A stretch of 64,000 nucleotides of DNA, from contig JACEVL010000426.1 of the NCBI GenBank assembly GCA_020284085.1, positions 299,501 through 363,500 of the forward strand, given 5' to 3'. This document shows, piece by piece, positions 1-11,795 of this stretch. The position numbers and the translations under genes are program-made. Positions within the stretch are counted from its first letter, which is position 1. The number at the start of each line of letters is the position of its first letter. Under the pieces are notes generated by a model. It was not told where the DNA came from, searched no databases, and was given only the letters and a program-made list of their open reading frames with translations. This DNA comes from Aporrectodea caliginosa. Taxonomy: Eukaryota > Annelida > Clitellata > Crassiclitellata > Lumbricidae.

Positions 1-2751
1 GAAGACAATGCTAAACGTGCAAAACTCGACTTACTGAGTGACACAACGGTAAGCTGTAATTCCAAATTCTACGTATGATCTAAACTTTGTGAATTGCTAA
101 AACAGTGAGGTTTAGAGTTCGATAGTTGCCATGCTCGTTTTCTCTAGCCAAATAACCTTATTGGCACTCGATAGTATTCAAATTCGAAATCAAGACAACA
201 ATTTTTGTCTAAGTGCGTCACATCCTTCGCCGGTTTCAACAGAATATTAAAGTGTTTCAATCTATCGTCTTAGCGATCCTGTTACTATGGGGTCTCTCGC
301 TGCTGTAAGCGTCTGACATCGGGTTCAGCATACGTTGTGTTCGTCATGAGAACCTTCGTCTGGGCTTCCAGCATGCTGAGCGATAGCTGTTTAGTGACTT
401 AGTCGCTAATTAATGCAATCTCTAATATCAGCACGAGGATGGATCTAATAATTATGTTTGGAGCTTTCCGGTGAAAATTCAAAATAAGCTGGTGCAGCTT
501 TCGAGTGGCGCTTTAGAAGTTTCGAGATTACGATCACGATTAAATTATTGCAAAAGCCCGTAAGATAATTAAAAATCAGGCTTCTTTATAACACCAACAA
601 AGTAAAACCGCCATAGATAGGTTCGATCTTGCTTACTCTCTTTCCGTTTTAAACTTGTGAATGAGGCAACTAGCCAGAATCATCTGTGAAGTAAGAAGTA
701 AATTCTGGACTACGTTCAGTTCGTCCACATACTTTTAATTCTAACCTCCTAATATGAGTTGAAATTGAAAGTGTGCGCTATATGGGTTGCTGTAATGTAC
801 GACTCTGCTTACAAAATTTTCCACATGATTTTATGCTGAAGAGTTCTTAAGAAATGTGCTTTATAACACACGTTATATCTTTTTACGTTTACGTGTAGCT
901 ACAGGATCTACCGATCGAGCTACTTGAATGTATCCTCGTTAAAGTCGTAGCTATGGAAGTGAAGGGTTTGATGCTGGCCAAAAGTGTATGGAAAGAAAAA
1001 GCTGATCTGGTGATAAGCCGACTAAGAACTGTCTGTTCGCAATGGAGCAGCACCCTTACGACCAACTCCTTCCGAACTAAACTTCACAGAATTCTAGACG
1101 GCACTGGTTAGTTCGTGAAGCTTTATTGCTATTATTAAATAAGCTTTATTCTTGCTTCCGATATTAGAAGATTTGAATATGGAATTAAGGCCATTGCGTC
1201 AGGACTCTTAGGTCTAATTCAGGTAAACCTGAGGGAGCCACGAATAAGCTGGTTCCATACGTAAACAGTGTTAGTAGCGCTTTATAATTTTTTTAGATTA
1301 TATTTACGATTTGGCTAGCCATTGCCTTCTAGATGTCTTCAGTATCTAGAACTTAGAAGGCAATGGACCAGCCCACTGCCTCTCTGTTACTCTTTCAACT
1401 GACGGTACTGAATTGACTGGATATGCAAAAATTAACAGAAACCTTAAACTAAATTTCTGCTCTAGTGGGAATTTGAACTCCGCCTCTCCATTGACAATCC
1501 AGAATGGTAATATTAAAACTATGGCCACAGGATTGTCGCACGTCCACATAATATGAGAAATATGCGTGACTAAGTCTAGACAAGTTACACCTCATACTGA
1601 CGAGCACCTGCAGATCTGCGCACTCTGCGTGCAAAACCTAACTAATTAGATACAGCGTATCTATACGATTCAAGTTCATTCTAAGTTTCAAGTCAATTGT
1701 CCATAGTCCTTGCATGTTTGAAGTAGCATGTAGACTATAGCACAATCAATTTCCTGGCTAGTCTTTACACATGTAAATGCACGAATGCATGTATTTTGAT
1801 AATTATTATATGTCACGTTTTAAGAATAATGTTTTTTAATACGCGTCATTTCTTTTCCGCAATAAATAAAGCAGAGTACTGTTTTCAGCCCAGGAGATTC
1901 GTTTGAAAGTTTCGAGTGAGCTTACGATCCAGTCAGGAACCCGCGCTGTGACTTGGCTGAACGATGAAATGTTTACGCTCTACAGACTAGATAACCGAGA
2001 CTATATTATGAATGCTTACCACCACAACAATGTGTCAGAGGTGATCATGGATGTCGCCCCGCTACGAGAAACAGAAATGGTGTGCATGGCAGCTTGCACC
2101 GTGTCAAACTGCGTGTATGTGGGCCTACGAAACAAACAATGCCCCTGCCTTTCAGTCTTACGCATTTCGAAAGATGCAGACCATCAGCTTAACATGTGGA
2201 TAAAAGATCACCGACTGCCCATTTCCACGATGTCCGTCTCTGCCAATGGTAGCCTAATAATCCTTTCAGTGCAGCAAGGACAGGATCCCAATGTAGTAAG
2301 CATATATGATGCGAATGGTTCCTTGCAACATGAAATAATGTTGTCCCCAGATATTGATGCGCTCAGATATAAAAACGTAATTCAAAAATCAAATGGAAAC
2401 TTGGTATTGGCTTACGTCAACGACCAAAATCTTCAAATAAAACTACTGGAGATCGACATGGGAGGGAGCGTCGTGCGCCAATATCAATCATCATTTAGTG
2501 AAGAGAGCTTAGTGAGTGTTGCAGATAATATTTATGACAGAATTATGATTGCTGGACCACACGAAGGAATGGAGCTTTTAGATTCTGAATTTAATCTCCT
2601 GGGTACTTATAGCCTGCAGCAGGATGAAGGCAAGAACCTTTTAATCTACGACTTGCATTACGAGAGCTGGTGGAATGAGGTTTGGCGTACTCATTATGAT
2701 CAGAATACTCAGACCAGTGGTTTGACTAGCTTTTGCTTTACAGAAGAATGA
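1..2751 (+). CDS. F-box/beta-propeller gene, copy 1 (5' end outside window)
   Basis: Exons visible: 1-48 (part of the 53-nt mini-exon), 899-1106 and 1889-2751; the start exon lies left of the window. Donors GTAAGC at 49 and GTTAGT at 1107, acceptors TAG before 899 and TTTTCAG before 1889 keep one frame (phases 0 and 1). The mini-exon encodes a basic AKRAKLD motif. The 208-nt exon encodes LQDLPIELLECIL...VCSQW, an F-box-like pattern. The last exon gives 286 residues with repeated beta-strand/turn units (SANGSLIILS, SNGNLVLAY, LLDSEFNLLGTY) resembling degenerate NHL/TRIM-type propeller blades. Role inferred: substrate receptor of an SCF ubiquitin ligase, probably nuclear. This copy differs most from its sisters (WLNDEMFTLYR, SVADNIYDR, ESWWNEVWR) but has no stop or frameshift. 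Domain calls are from motif reading only. Confidence 0.8.
459..544 (+). mobile_element. LINE 3' tail fossil in intron 2 of copy 1
   Basis: About 85 bases ending in a (GATTAC)-type tail, with AATAAGCTGGTGC and GCGCTTTAGAAGTTT. The same 3' end is seen on longer LINE pieces at 14381-14692 and 62740-63714 (both reversed). It sits at the same place in intron 2 of copies 2, 4, 5 and 6, so it predates the duplications. Confidence 0.6.
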
Positions 2752-2969
2752 ATCACTCGAAAGGATGTTAACGATGGAGACAATTTGTATTAAATAATTT
2801 CGATATCTCTTGTAGTGGTTATGGCCTGGTTACTAATATCTGGAGCTTTAAATAACTGAACTGTGTTAGAAGAACTCACAAATGCGATTTGCTATACATT
2901 GAGAATTTCGTTTACATAAATCTGGCTACCTGTAAAAATCGTTCTTCCTTGATTTGTGCTTTTAATTTT

Positions 2970-2975
2970 AATAAA
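2970..2975 (+). promoter_or_regulatory. Polyadenylation signal AATAAA of copy 1
   Basis: AATAAA about 220 bases after the stop codon, in a segment (tttattttaataaaattctgctc-like) conserved behind every copy of the array. Confidence 0.6.
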
Positions 2976-3059
2976 ATTATGCTCTTACCTCTGATGACTT
3001 GTAGTCAATAAAGGATGATGAAGTACGCCCGAAATCGAAGACAATGGTGTTTCAGTCGA

Positions 3060-3334
3060 ATTAATTCATGCGCAGCATTTAATTACGCGTTTTAGTTATT
3101 CACACAAGGGTCGAAGGCGATTTGGCAAGGTGCAGACCTCTGCCACGCTTCTCCATCCCATCGCACTGCCTCGTCCCGGAAAGTTGTCTGCGATCTTGTG
3201 ACCCACTGAGTGATAACTCGCTCCTCTGCATAAGATGCTCCTGCATGACTGGTTCAGAACGATCTTAAATTCACCGCTGTTGTGTAAGCATCGTTTTCTC
3301 CAAACACTCCGGTATTGCTAAAGTCTTAAGCGAT
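3060..3334 (+). repeat. Paralogous downstream block behind copy 1
   Basis: Non-coding block (gtcgaaggcgatttggcaagg..., cctgcatgactggttc) that recurs behind the other copies near 22385, 34255, 43790, 53600 and 61050. It continues at 4254-4564 after a transposon insertion. No conserved reading frame is shared by the copies, so I call it duplicated flank, not a gene. Confidence 0.6.
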
Positions 3335-3342
3335 ATTCTAAG

Positions 3343-4245
3343 CAGTGTTGTATCAATTACATTTTAAATGTAATTCAATTATAATTGCAATTACATGCTT
3401 GTAAATGTAATTGAATTACAACTACAATTACTTGATTGTGAAAGTAATTGAATTACAATTACATTTTGATTGTAATTCAATTACCAATTACTTTTCAATT
3501 ATTCCTTTAAAATTGGCAAATGATTTAGAATTTTTTCGATAATTTTTAATTTACTCTATTTTTAAACTGAAACATCCAATGGGCCAATTACCTGTAAATT
3601 GTAATATATACATTCAATTGTATTATAAGTTAGTCGGGGTATACAAAATACAATTTACAATTATAATCCATTAAAACAAGTTAGAGTTTATTTGATTTTT
3701 AGCAGTAAAAGTTTGCAAAATGATAGTCTGTTAGAGAACTCAGTTGATTTGCGCCTGGGTGAGTGAGTCAATTCGTCTAGCAGTGCTAAAGAGACGCTCA
3801 ACTGGAGCTGAAGATGGAAGCTCTGTTTTCTGTAGGCAGCCGCAGTAAGCTAGCTAAGAATGACTGCATGAATAGCTATAGTCTGTTTATGAAGGTCAGC
3901 CCTTGCCCTTGAGGTCTATCAAAGTGTGTTGTAAGATTGTAACAGGGGTATAAAGATAGAATAAAGTTGACAATAATAGTATGTTACCATGCAATCATAA
4001 TGCAGAGAGGTTTGTTTTATATTCAGTTAAACGGCTGGCTCTGATCAAGCCGGCATCTTTGCTGACTTTATAAAAGTAATTTGTAATTGACACTTCATTC
4101 AATTACAAATTACATGCAATATTGTAATTGAAATACAATTACAATTACTGGACTTAAAATGTAATTCAATTACAATTACAATTACAGAACTTGTAATTCA
4201 ATTACGTAATTCAATTACATGTATTTCAATTACTGAACAACACTG
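3343..4245 (-). mobile_element. hAT-type element with perfect 8-bp target duplication
   Basis: 903 bp bounded by CAGTGTTGTATCAATTAC and its inverted partner ending CAACACTG, flanked by attctaag at 3335-3342 and 4246-4253. The ends are packed with (T)GTAATTGAATTACA-type subterminal repeats. On the minus strand around 3720-3832 the words SSAPVERLFSTA can be read, the classic C-terminal dimerisation motif of hAT transposases, followed by stops. A second family member lies reversed at 46928-49212. Confidence 0.88.
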
Positions 4246-4253
4246 ATTCTAAG

Positions 4254-4714
4254 AAACAATTCACGACAAGTATTCATTACAAAGCGTGCGCATCAATGAG
4301 AGTACCGCTCTGGCAAGGCAGCGTGCAGGGCTGGTCCGACTACTGCAGTCGAATGGTCAGGATTTATTGAGCAAACCTCGTCGACGATGTTCTATCAACG
4401 ACCGTGAGGACTTGATGGTCCCGCACTTTTGCACGACGATGTGGGCATACCACGGTGCATTAAGCGCCGTACCCTCCTATTATGGAACAGGTTTTTAATA
4501 AAACAGGTAGGTCTAATAAACACAAAGACAGCTCACGAAACATTTTCAACTAATCTTATTTTACAGCGATTTTGGCCGATTTTTACACCCACCACCCCCT
4601 CGTCGCAGGTCGTCACAAAAAGTAATATCCCATAAAAAGCTCTGACCCCTAAACCAACTTTCCATTTGATAATAAAACATGTTTAAAATCACATTTATTG
4701 TCATTATAACAAGT
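4254..4714 (+). repeat. Downstream block continued, then unassigned sequence
   Basis: 4254-4564 continues the flank common to the array (gcgtgcgcatcaatgagagta, gagcaaacctcgtcgacgatgtt, acaggtaggtctaataaacac). Homology to the other copies stops at about 4566 (cttattttacag) and resumes near 15701, so the 11.1 kb between is inserted relative to the basic unit. No feature seen in 4566-4714. Confidence 0.5.
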
Positions 4715-4725
4715 ATTTAATGTGG

Positions 4726-5502
4726 GGAACGGACATTATCCCCCTGAAAATAATCCCCCGGACATAATCCTCCCGGACAAAATCCCCCAAGCTTGGACAT
4801 AATCCCCCAGGCTACGATATAATCGTATAATTTTCTTGATTCCACTGGAAAAGTTTATTATACTAGTTTGTCGAAAATTGTCCAAAAGTTTTACCAGCAG
4901 CAGAAAAATGATGAAATAATTATTGGCCTAAATGGAAGTTTATTTGGTTGATGAACTAATTCTAACTAATATATAATTGTTTCCGTAAATAGAAGCTGGA
5001 TTTGAGCGCTTCTGAGTAGTTTCTTGAAGAGGCGCTATATAAATGTTCTGAATGAATGAATGAATGAATGATTAAAGTCTTTGTTTCAATAGAAGCTGGA
5101 TCTGTTAAGTTATTGGCTTAAATAGAAATGGGATTGACGAAAATAATTCTTGCCTAAATACACCATAAATTGATGAAAACATTCTTGGTTAAATACACTA
5201 ACAAGTCTTTCAATTAGGCCTAACAACTGAAAGACATTCACACGTCTTAACTTTAGATCGATATGACACTAACAAGTCTTCACTTTATAACTGAATAACC
5301 GATTGACACTAACAAGTCTTAAGTTTAGACCTACACCTGAATGATATAGCCAACAAAATCACGGCAATTAAGGTTTATCAATGACATGCAGAAATAGGTT
5401 AATAGCACAGATTATGTCCGACGCAAAATCGGAAGGGAGAATTTTGTCCGGGAGGCTTTTGTCCGAGCGGGATTATGTCCGGGAGGAAAATGTCCTACAT
5501 TC
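4726..5502. mobile_element. TIR element with 11-bp direct repeats, Mutator-like
   Basis: 777 bp flanked by atttaatgtgg at 4715-4725 and 5503-5513. The left end carries GGACATTATCCCCC and further GGACATAATCC repeats; the right end carries the inverted partners (GGATTATGTCCGGGAGG, AAAATGTCC). A long direct repeat and many subterminal inverted motifs suit a non-autonomous Mutator-like element. A LINE/SINE-like tail (aggcgctatataaatgtt followed by (GAAT)n) lies inside at about 4998-5072. No transposase sequence seen. Confidence 0.6.
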
Positions 5503-5715
5503 ATTTAATGTGGCACTGCGCTCTGATGTTGTATTAAAGGAGAAAGTCAGGTACTTAAAAGAAGTGGTTGGAAGGCTTTGTCACAGTAGTTATAGAGTTA
5601 AAATATGCGCTGTAACGTGGGTGTCAAAACAATCATATCGCCTCTGCACCAGCTCTTTTGATTGAATACAACAGGAGAGACCTTCTTAAGCTCGACAACC
5701 ACCTCTCTCTTCTGT

Positions 5716-5893
<178 letters not shown>

Positions 5894-5979
5894 TCCTGTA
5901 GCTTTCCGCTCAAGACTGACACTGAACTTTTGAAGCTACGCTATCCTGGTTCTGCTCTTGTACCGTTCCAAGACCACCA

Positions 5980-6700
5980 TCGAGACCAACGATATGCACT
6001 GTTGCAATATTCTATTCGGCTTGATCCCGGATTTTGACTTTGCACCGAAACGAACCAAACAACCTGGTTATTGCGGACTTATTTTGACAATCGCCTGTGT
6101 AGGCCTATATAATGCTGTTTTCCCTGCCGTGGCTTTTGCTTGGCGCTGAAAATATTTCAAGATTTACATTACCCATTACAATTACCATTTTTGCGAACTA
6201 TACATATATCTAAAGCTCAACATGAATATTATTTATGGCCACAATACATAAGTCAGTTTAATTAATACCAAAATCAATATGAACATGTATTCAGATACAC
6301 CTATAGGTCTATTAGGTCAACACGTTTGTTTGTAGAAATATCTCAGAATGAGCGTTGTTTTTGAAAACATGGTGATGTTGCTGCTGTAATTATCTACCTT
6401 AATTAAGCTAACTGATTGCTGCGGGGCTGTTTTCGCCGCCACTATAATCTTGAGTCGGTGTTAAACAAAGGAAAGGCTTCGAGGATGATGATCAATGCGT
6501 TGCGACATTATTATGAAATGACAGAGCATTGCACCTCTGATTTTGCGTGTGCAGGTGAGTCAACCCGAACCAAGTGTTTGCGTGTGTCTTCCTACGGATG
6601 TGTCTTTATATTCATGTATCTCTCTATGCGTGTTTATCTCACTGCTTGTGTTCGAAATAATCTGCACTATACATTCCGAGACTTTCTTCTGAATAACAAA
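5980..6700. repeat. Duplicated flank A (partner at 13238-13990)
   Basis: Diverged but clear match to 13238-13990: shared words include cggcttgat..ccg, gcaccgaaacg, caagatttacattac, agctcaacatgaatat and gattgctg.ggggctgtt. The pair brackets the receptor gene at 10752. A strong splice-donor word CAG|GTGAGT is present near 6555, which is absent from the partner. No protein is supported. Confidence 0.6.
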
Positions 6701-6785
6701 TAGGCCTACGGACTTTAAACATGGACTTGATCAAACATTTCCTACTCTGAATTCGAGTATCTGAACTCGGTTTATAGTCTTAGTC

Positions 6786-7090
6786 TTGAAAAGTAATTGC
6801 AGTACAACCACGCCGCTCAACCCGCTCCTCTTCCGCCCTATGACACTTCCCTGCTCTTCCCTCACTGTGACTAAAAATTGCAATATTCCCGCGAGAATTA
6901 CAACAATATCCGACCCAACCCACGAACTCACGAAAACCTCATCTCATGTTATCTCTCCACAGGTCTTTCACTCATAACTGAAAACAATGTTCTTTCACAA
7001 ATTCCATCCTGACTCCGCCTCTTCCTCCTACCTCCCTAGCCGCTTCAATTCTAAATAAGATTCACTGTAGCCTTCTGATTGCCTTACCTT
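6786..7090 (+). mobile_element. LINE 3' coding fragment, degenerate
   Basis: A frame from 6786 contains DPTHELTKTSSHVISPQVFHS, matching DPSYEVTKTPPLAISPQVFHS in the LINE fragment at 62863-63585. This is the C-terminal tail of a CR1/L2-like non-LTR retrotransposon ORF2, broken by stops and deletions. Confidence 0.65.
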
Positions 7091-7653
7091 TATGATTATT
7101 GACTAAGACCCGATTTTGACCATACCTGTAATTCGATTTCTTGTTGGCAGAGCGCCTGTCTATTATCTGGTTCTTGCGACTAGGCTGTTTGTGCACTGTA
7201 GAAATCTAATCTCGAGATTACGATTAATACATGCCTTGTCAACATACCCATCCAGGTCCAGGCGCGTGCTATATCGACTCCACCCACATCGACCAATACA
7301 TGGCTGCGTTTTGTCTGTCGAGATTGACACACATATAGGTCTATATATATGTGCGCTACCTCATCATGTCCTCATCATGCGGTACCTTAAGTCAACGTGA
7401 CTTCATTTATCGTAAGTTGTGCCGCTGATAAATCTAGAGACTCAGAGCACGTTTGAGAGACTGCGTACATACGAGCTAAGGAGCCGAAGTACTCTTCCAG
7501 AATTTTGAATGAAACGGGTTTAAAATTTTCTTAAAATCTTTAAACTATCAACAGCTTTAAATATGTTTTCAAAAGACCAGAGGAAATCTTCCGCTAAGGT
7601 CAACGCCCATTTAAATTTATCCGCATAAAAGATGTTTACACAAAATTGTATTC
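7091..7653. other. No feature recognised
   Basis: Mixed AT-rich sequence with short open frames only; no splice-consistent coding signal and no match to the rest of the window that I can see. Confidence 0.4.
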
Positions 7654-7661
7654 ATTTGCAC

Positions 7662-8635
7662 GAGTGTATCGCAAACTGTGTGCCGCGGCACACTAGTGTG
7701 CCGTGCGAGATTTCAGGTGTACCGCGAGATAAACCTAAAATTCGCTAGTCTCTTTAATTGATTTTATAAGAAATTATTAATAAATATAATTTTCGGCTTT
7801 TAAATGTTTTCAATTTAAGAATAGTTTCTCATTCACAGTTATTCGATGTCCTGTGATCAAAAGTAAAAACTCTAGTGGCATCAACGACCTTTAATGTCAC
7901 ATGATGAAGTTAAACTTTGGAATAAAAAAATAATCTATTTCAGTGTGTCGCAAACTGCTTCTCCACACGAGAGCATAGTAATGAGGAAAATTATGGAGAC
8001 GCTGGAAAATCTCGCTTTAGCATTCGCCAAATACTTTCCTTCACTGGAAACAAAAGAGTATGAATGGGTGATCAATCCATTCGTAAATCATGAATGTACC
8101 GGTCTGACGATGGCTGAAGTAAAGAGTCTCATTGATCTTAAGAACGATCTGGTTCAAAGTAGCTCTTTTGCTGACCAAGAGTTGTCAGCATTTTGGATCT
8201 CAATTCTCAATTCTTAGCCAATATCCAGACTTCAGCACGGAAGCAATCAAGTGTTTGCTGCCGTTTGGATATTCGTATCTCTGCGAAGTTGGATTTTCTA
8301 TTCTAACAGAAATTACTTCACTTAATCGAAAAATCTGGAGCGACTATAGATGGTGGATGATGAAATGCGTTTCTGCTTGTCGGCTATCGACTCGCGTCCT
8401 GAGTTATTAGGCCTATGCTCTCATAAACAAGCTCATTCATCGCAATAGTGATGATTAATCAATTAAAAATCTGCTTTAGTTCGCTATTACTGGACTAAAA
8501 ATGACAAGCTTAAAATACGACAAACTGAAATTATTGCTGTTGGTTTTGAAATTTTAATAACTTTTAATTGGTGTGCCGCGATAAAAATTTGCTCTGCTGA
8601 GTGTGCCAGAAGTGAAAAAAGTTTGCGAGGCACTG
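7662..8635 (+). mobile_element. Charlie-like hAT relic
   Basis: 974 bp. Left end GAGTGTATCGCAAACTGTGTG followed by the typical GTGCCGCGGCACACTAGTGTGCCG hairpin; right end GTGTGCCGCG...AAAGTTTGCGAGGCACTG. Imperfect 8-bp target repeats atttgcac (7654-7661) and atttacat (8636-8643) suggest an old insertion. Confidence 0.82.
7894..8410 (+). pseudogene. Broken hAT transposase C-terminus
   Basis: Frame 1 (to 8217) reads ...FAKYFPSLETKEYEWVINPF...LTMAEVKSLIDLKND...ELSAFWISI; a -1 style shift continues in another frame as LSQYPDFSTEAIKCLLPFGYSYLCEVGFSILTEI. These match the order and wording of the C-terminal dimerisation region of Charlie/ZBED-type hAT transposases (LLPFGTTYLCE-like motif). The catalytic part is missing. 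The gene is dead: truncated at the front and frameshifted near 8200. Confidence 0.75.
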
Positions 8636-8643
8636 ATTTACAT

Positions 8644-9233
8644 CTTAACACAGCGCTATCGGTAGGCAATGATGACATTAACGTTTTATAATTCCATAAA
8701 GCTGACTTTGATAGAATGAAATTGATATGAAGATTTAACGACGTATGGCTTCGGCTGGTGCTGTCCCTCGACGTCTAGCCTACTCTTCACATGGGTATAC
8801 ATATATTGTACGGTCAGTGGACTTATTTTATATAGGCCTACGAGTTTGCTAGGAGGATCAAAGATAAGAAATATGATTTGATTTGAACCCTGAGTTTTAT
8901 ATTTTTGCAATTCAGTGTCCCAACCAGAATATCGCGTATAGGAATGTGAAATAGTAAATGATATTGAGGCGTGCCTGAAGGGTTACTATCGCATGCGCGA
9001 AAGATGCATACAGACAAGCAGAACAGCTGCTGTTCGATGCATGTTCGCATAACCCTTTCGAAGGAGATGCAAGGCGATCGGTAAAATTTAGTCTTCATGA
9101 ACATGTTTACTTGTTTCTTATTTTTACGTTTTTAATTGGGATCTTAGGGCTAAGGAGATTCGGTTCCATAGTGGCATATGTCTATGGAGCGAATTTCTTA
9201 AGGAAAGAGATTCAATGAATTGAACATATTGAC
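8644..9233. other. No feature recognised
   Basis: Short unrelated frames on both strands, no repeat structure. Confidence 0.35.
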
Positions 9234-9239
9234 GTGATG

Positions 9240-9722
9240 AACATATATCGCCCTTCATCCTCCTCAGATTCCGCCTTTTGTTCTCTTCCTTTTCTCCTCT
9301 TTTTCTTTTTACTCTTCCTCTTTTTTTCCCTTCCTCTTTTACCTCTTCCTGTTTTACCGCTTTCCTTTTCCAACATTTACTCCTGCACCTCCAACTACTC
9401 CTCTTTTCCCTTTATGTTCATTCTTCTTTCACGTACTTTTCCTCATCTTCTTCTTATTGTGGTTTATCTTCATCCTTTTCCTGCTCTTTCTCCTTCGCTT
9501 TCTTTTCATACCCCCTACACACTTTCCTCGGCCACATTCTCCTACTCGTTTCCCCATTCGTCATAATTTCTCCTTTTCCTCTCCTCCTCCTCTCAGCTTC
9601 TGCTCTACCCCATACTCTTCTTCAGTTTGATTCCATCCATCATTTCGCTGTTTCTTCCAATCTTCCATGGTGCAATTCTTCATTTTTTCTTTTGCATTTC
9701 CTCATTTATAAAATTCTTCCCT
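9240..9722. repeat. Pyrimidine-rich tract
   Basis: About 480 bases dominated by C and T (tcttcctc, ttttcctc, cctcatct), low complexity but not a simple microsatellite. Two open frames across it (Phe/Leu/Ser-rich) result from the base bias, not from selection for a protein. Confidence 0.75.
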
Positions 9723-10751
9723 AACGATTTTAATTATTTTTAGCTGTGGTACCATCGTCGATTCTTGATAAATGCATTGCGGAAAGCCACTCCTCAAATG
9801 CATCTGTCTTCTTTCGCTCAATGCATATAATTCACGTAAACATGTGTAAATGTATTTCCTTATGTGTTGACTCCATCTGCAGTCTTTCTTCGATTATCTT
9901 TCGAATCGCCAACCTTCTAGTAATTTGACTTTACTGTAACACTATACGGTCACCTGCTTGTCCAGTGTCGCCTAACATACCTGGATATGACCTTTCTTTT
10001 AGCTACAGACATGATGTTGACACGTCTATTTGAATTCAAATTTCAAACATCTGCTCAGCTCTATCGATTGATGCTTTTTTTAAATAAGTAGTGGCGCTAA
10101 TAAATTGTGAAAAACTTATTACTAATCAAATAACAACAACATCAATAGATACCATTTACTCCACAAACTATAGGTAAATGATTATCATGATACCTTTATT
10201 GAGTTGACATATTTGCATATATACACATATATTTACAATACATATACATATATCATCTAAACAACTGAACTGTTGACTATCAATGATCTCGAATAGTTAG
10301 GCCAAACTCTTTCCCAATCTATGGGGCAAATATTAAACTAAACAAACGGGAGTGAGATCCAACACTGGGTCATTCCATAAAGATCCAAGAGTAAAAAATT
10401 ATTGTGGCGATGCGAGTTGAGAATGCACCTGGTGAGGTTTTAAAAACCGGCCATTTAACTCTTTTATAGCCTGATCGAACGCATATATACATATAAGGCA
10501 ATTGAAAGGCGCTATATAAGTCTTTGAGGCATGCATCTACGTATTTCTGCATCCGTGCATGTATGCATGTGCGCAAGTGTGTATGCATTATGTAATATGT
10601 ATGTTTCCTAAGATGAGTTACAGCTTATGACTTTCTGATTTATGGTGCAGCCATCTCCAATCATCGGACGGCTAATTAGGAGTGACTGTCGAAGAATAAC
10701 AACGGTGATTCTGTGCTGAAATCTGGATTGAATCTGTTCAAGACAACAAAG
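9723..10751. other. Upstream region of the receptor gene
   Basis: AT-rich, with (AT/CATATA) stretches near 10207-10256 and a retroposon-tail-like word aaggcgctatataagtc near 10507. A possible splice acceptor (gatttatggtgcag, ending 10650) precedes the receptor start, so a non-coding 5' exon is possible. No clear TATA box can be assigned. Confidence 0.35.
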
Positions 10752-11795
10752 ATGAACAGCACATCGCCAATGAGTGTTTCGGTTAACGATTCGAACATTG
10801 TACTGTCACCTCAGACTCAAAAACCGCTTGATCTCAAAGTCTACAATGGTGCGATTGCCTCTAGCGTCCAGATTCTCAACATTTCAATTGGTGTCGTGGG
10901 AATCGCTGGCAATCTTCTGGCTCTGATCGTTTTTATTGGACACAAGCCACTCCTCAAACGACCGGCCAACTATTTTCTAGTCAGCCAGTGTACTATCAAC
11001 CTCCTCGTTAGCATCATGCTCATACTGATGATAATGGTCGACGCAAGAAACTGGCCACCATCTCTTTTCGTCCCAATGTGCTACATATGGAACTCCCGCG
11101 CAATCTTCAGCGGTCTGTTCCAATCGTCGATCTACAACATCGTTCTACTGACCGTTGAGCGATACCTTGAGATTGTGCACCCGATCAAGCACCGCCTGAA
11201 GATCAGCAAGGGCAAGGTCATTGCAAGCATCCTTCTCGGGACTCTGACAGGCATCATCACTAAGCTGTGCATAAGCTACCCATCCGTGAAGATCGATAAA
11301 GGAATCTGCACGCTCGGAAACCTCCCGACCTATGCCTCCATGTTTTTCACTGTCCTCTCCAACTTTCTCGTTGAGTACTTCATCCCCATCATTGTCTTTG
11401 CTTTCTGCTACGCTAGCATGGCGCGCTCTCTACGCCGCATCTCAAAGATCACTCAGCCGGCAAATGACGCAGTGCAACCCATGGATCCGAAGATCGCTCG
11501 AGCCAGACGCAACATCATTAAGATGTTGTTCATCGTCGTTCTTGGATTCGTCATCTGTACGACCTTCAAACAATTTCTTCTAGTGGCGAGTCTCTTGGGA
11601 GACGGGAGAATTGATCTGAGTGGCGTTATCTTTAACGTGGCTCAAGTTTTGACCTATTTGAACTGCTGCAACGACCCATTCATCTATGGTTTTCACTACG
11701 AGGAATTTCGCGTCGGTCTTCGTAAATTATTCTGTCGTTTTCAGGTGAAGCCGTCAAGCTCAAATGCGACTAACGGAGAGACACAAATCAAGTAG
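10752..11795 (+). CDS. Intronless class A (rhodopsin-like) orphan GPCR
   Basis: 347 residues from the ATG at 10752; the frame is open upstream to 10713, but this is the first ATG, and it gives a short N-terminus with N-glycosylation motifs (N2-S-T, N12-D-S, N43-I-S). Seven hydrophobic segments at about 39-64, 73-96, 111-135, 154-175, 194-222, 255-280 and 290-313. Seen motifs: GN (53-54) in TM1, C110 and C186 for the extracellular disulfide, ERY (136-138) for D/ERY, P212 in TM5, NDPFIY (307-312) for N/DPxxY, Cys-328 in the tail. Missing or changed: Asn for the usual TM2 Asp, no TM4 Trp, no CWxP in TM6. Ligand cannot be told from sequence. The gene lies inside an 11-kb stretch that interrupts the F-box array and is unrelated to it. 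Single-exon structure is common for invertebrate orphan receptors. Confidence 0.93.
   Translation: MNSTSPMSVSVNDSNIVLSPQTQKPLDLKVYNGAIASSVQILNISIGVVGIAGNLLALIVFIGHKPLLKRPANYFLVSQCTINLLVSIMLILMIMVDARNWPPSLFVPMCYIWNSRAIFSGLFQSSIYNIVLLTVERYLEIVHPIKHRLKISKGKVIASILLGTLTGIITKLCISYPSVKIDKGICTLGNLPTYASMFFTVLSNFLVEYFIPIIVFAFCYASMARSLRRISKITQPANDAVQPMDPKIARARRNIIKMLFIVVLGFVICTTFKQFLLVASLLGDGRIDLSGVIFNVAQVLTYLNCCNDPFIYGFHYEEFRVGLRKLFCRFQVKPSSSNATNGETQIK

Noticed and set aside
1346..1549. Minus-strand frames (VAIVLILPFWIVNGEAEFK-like) recurring in intron 3 of copies 1, 2, 5 and 6
   Set aside because: Their recurrence follows from paralogy of the introns; ends differ, copy 4 breaks it by a LINE, and no start or splice signal supports a gene.
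1903..2751. Treating the last exon as a stand-alone gene starting at TTG
   Set aside because: No ATG at this place in any copy; a clean TTTTCAG acceptor with the right phase joins it to the F-box exon.
9234..9724. Phe/Leu/Ser-rich frames of 110 and 148 codons, looking like membrane proteins
   Set aside because: Caused by a pyrimidine-rich tract; no periodic codon bias and no flanking gene signals.
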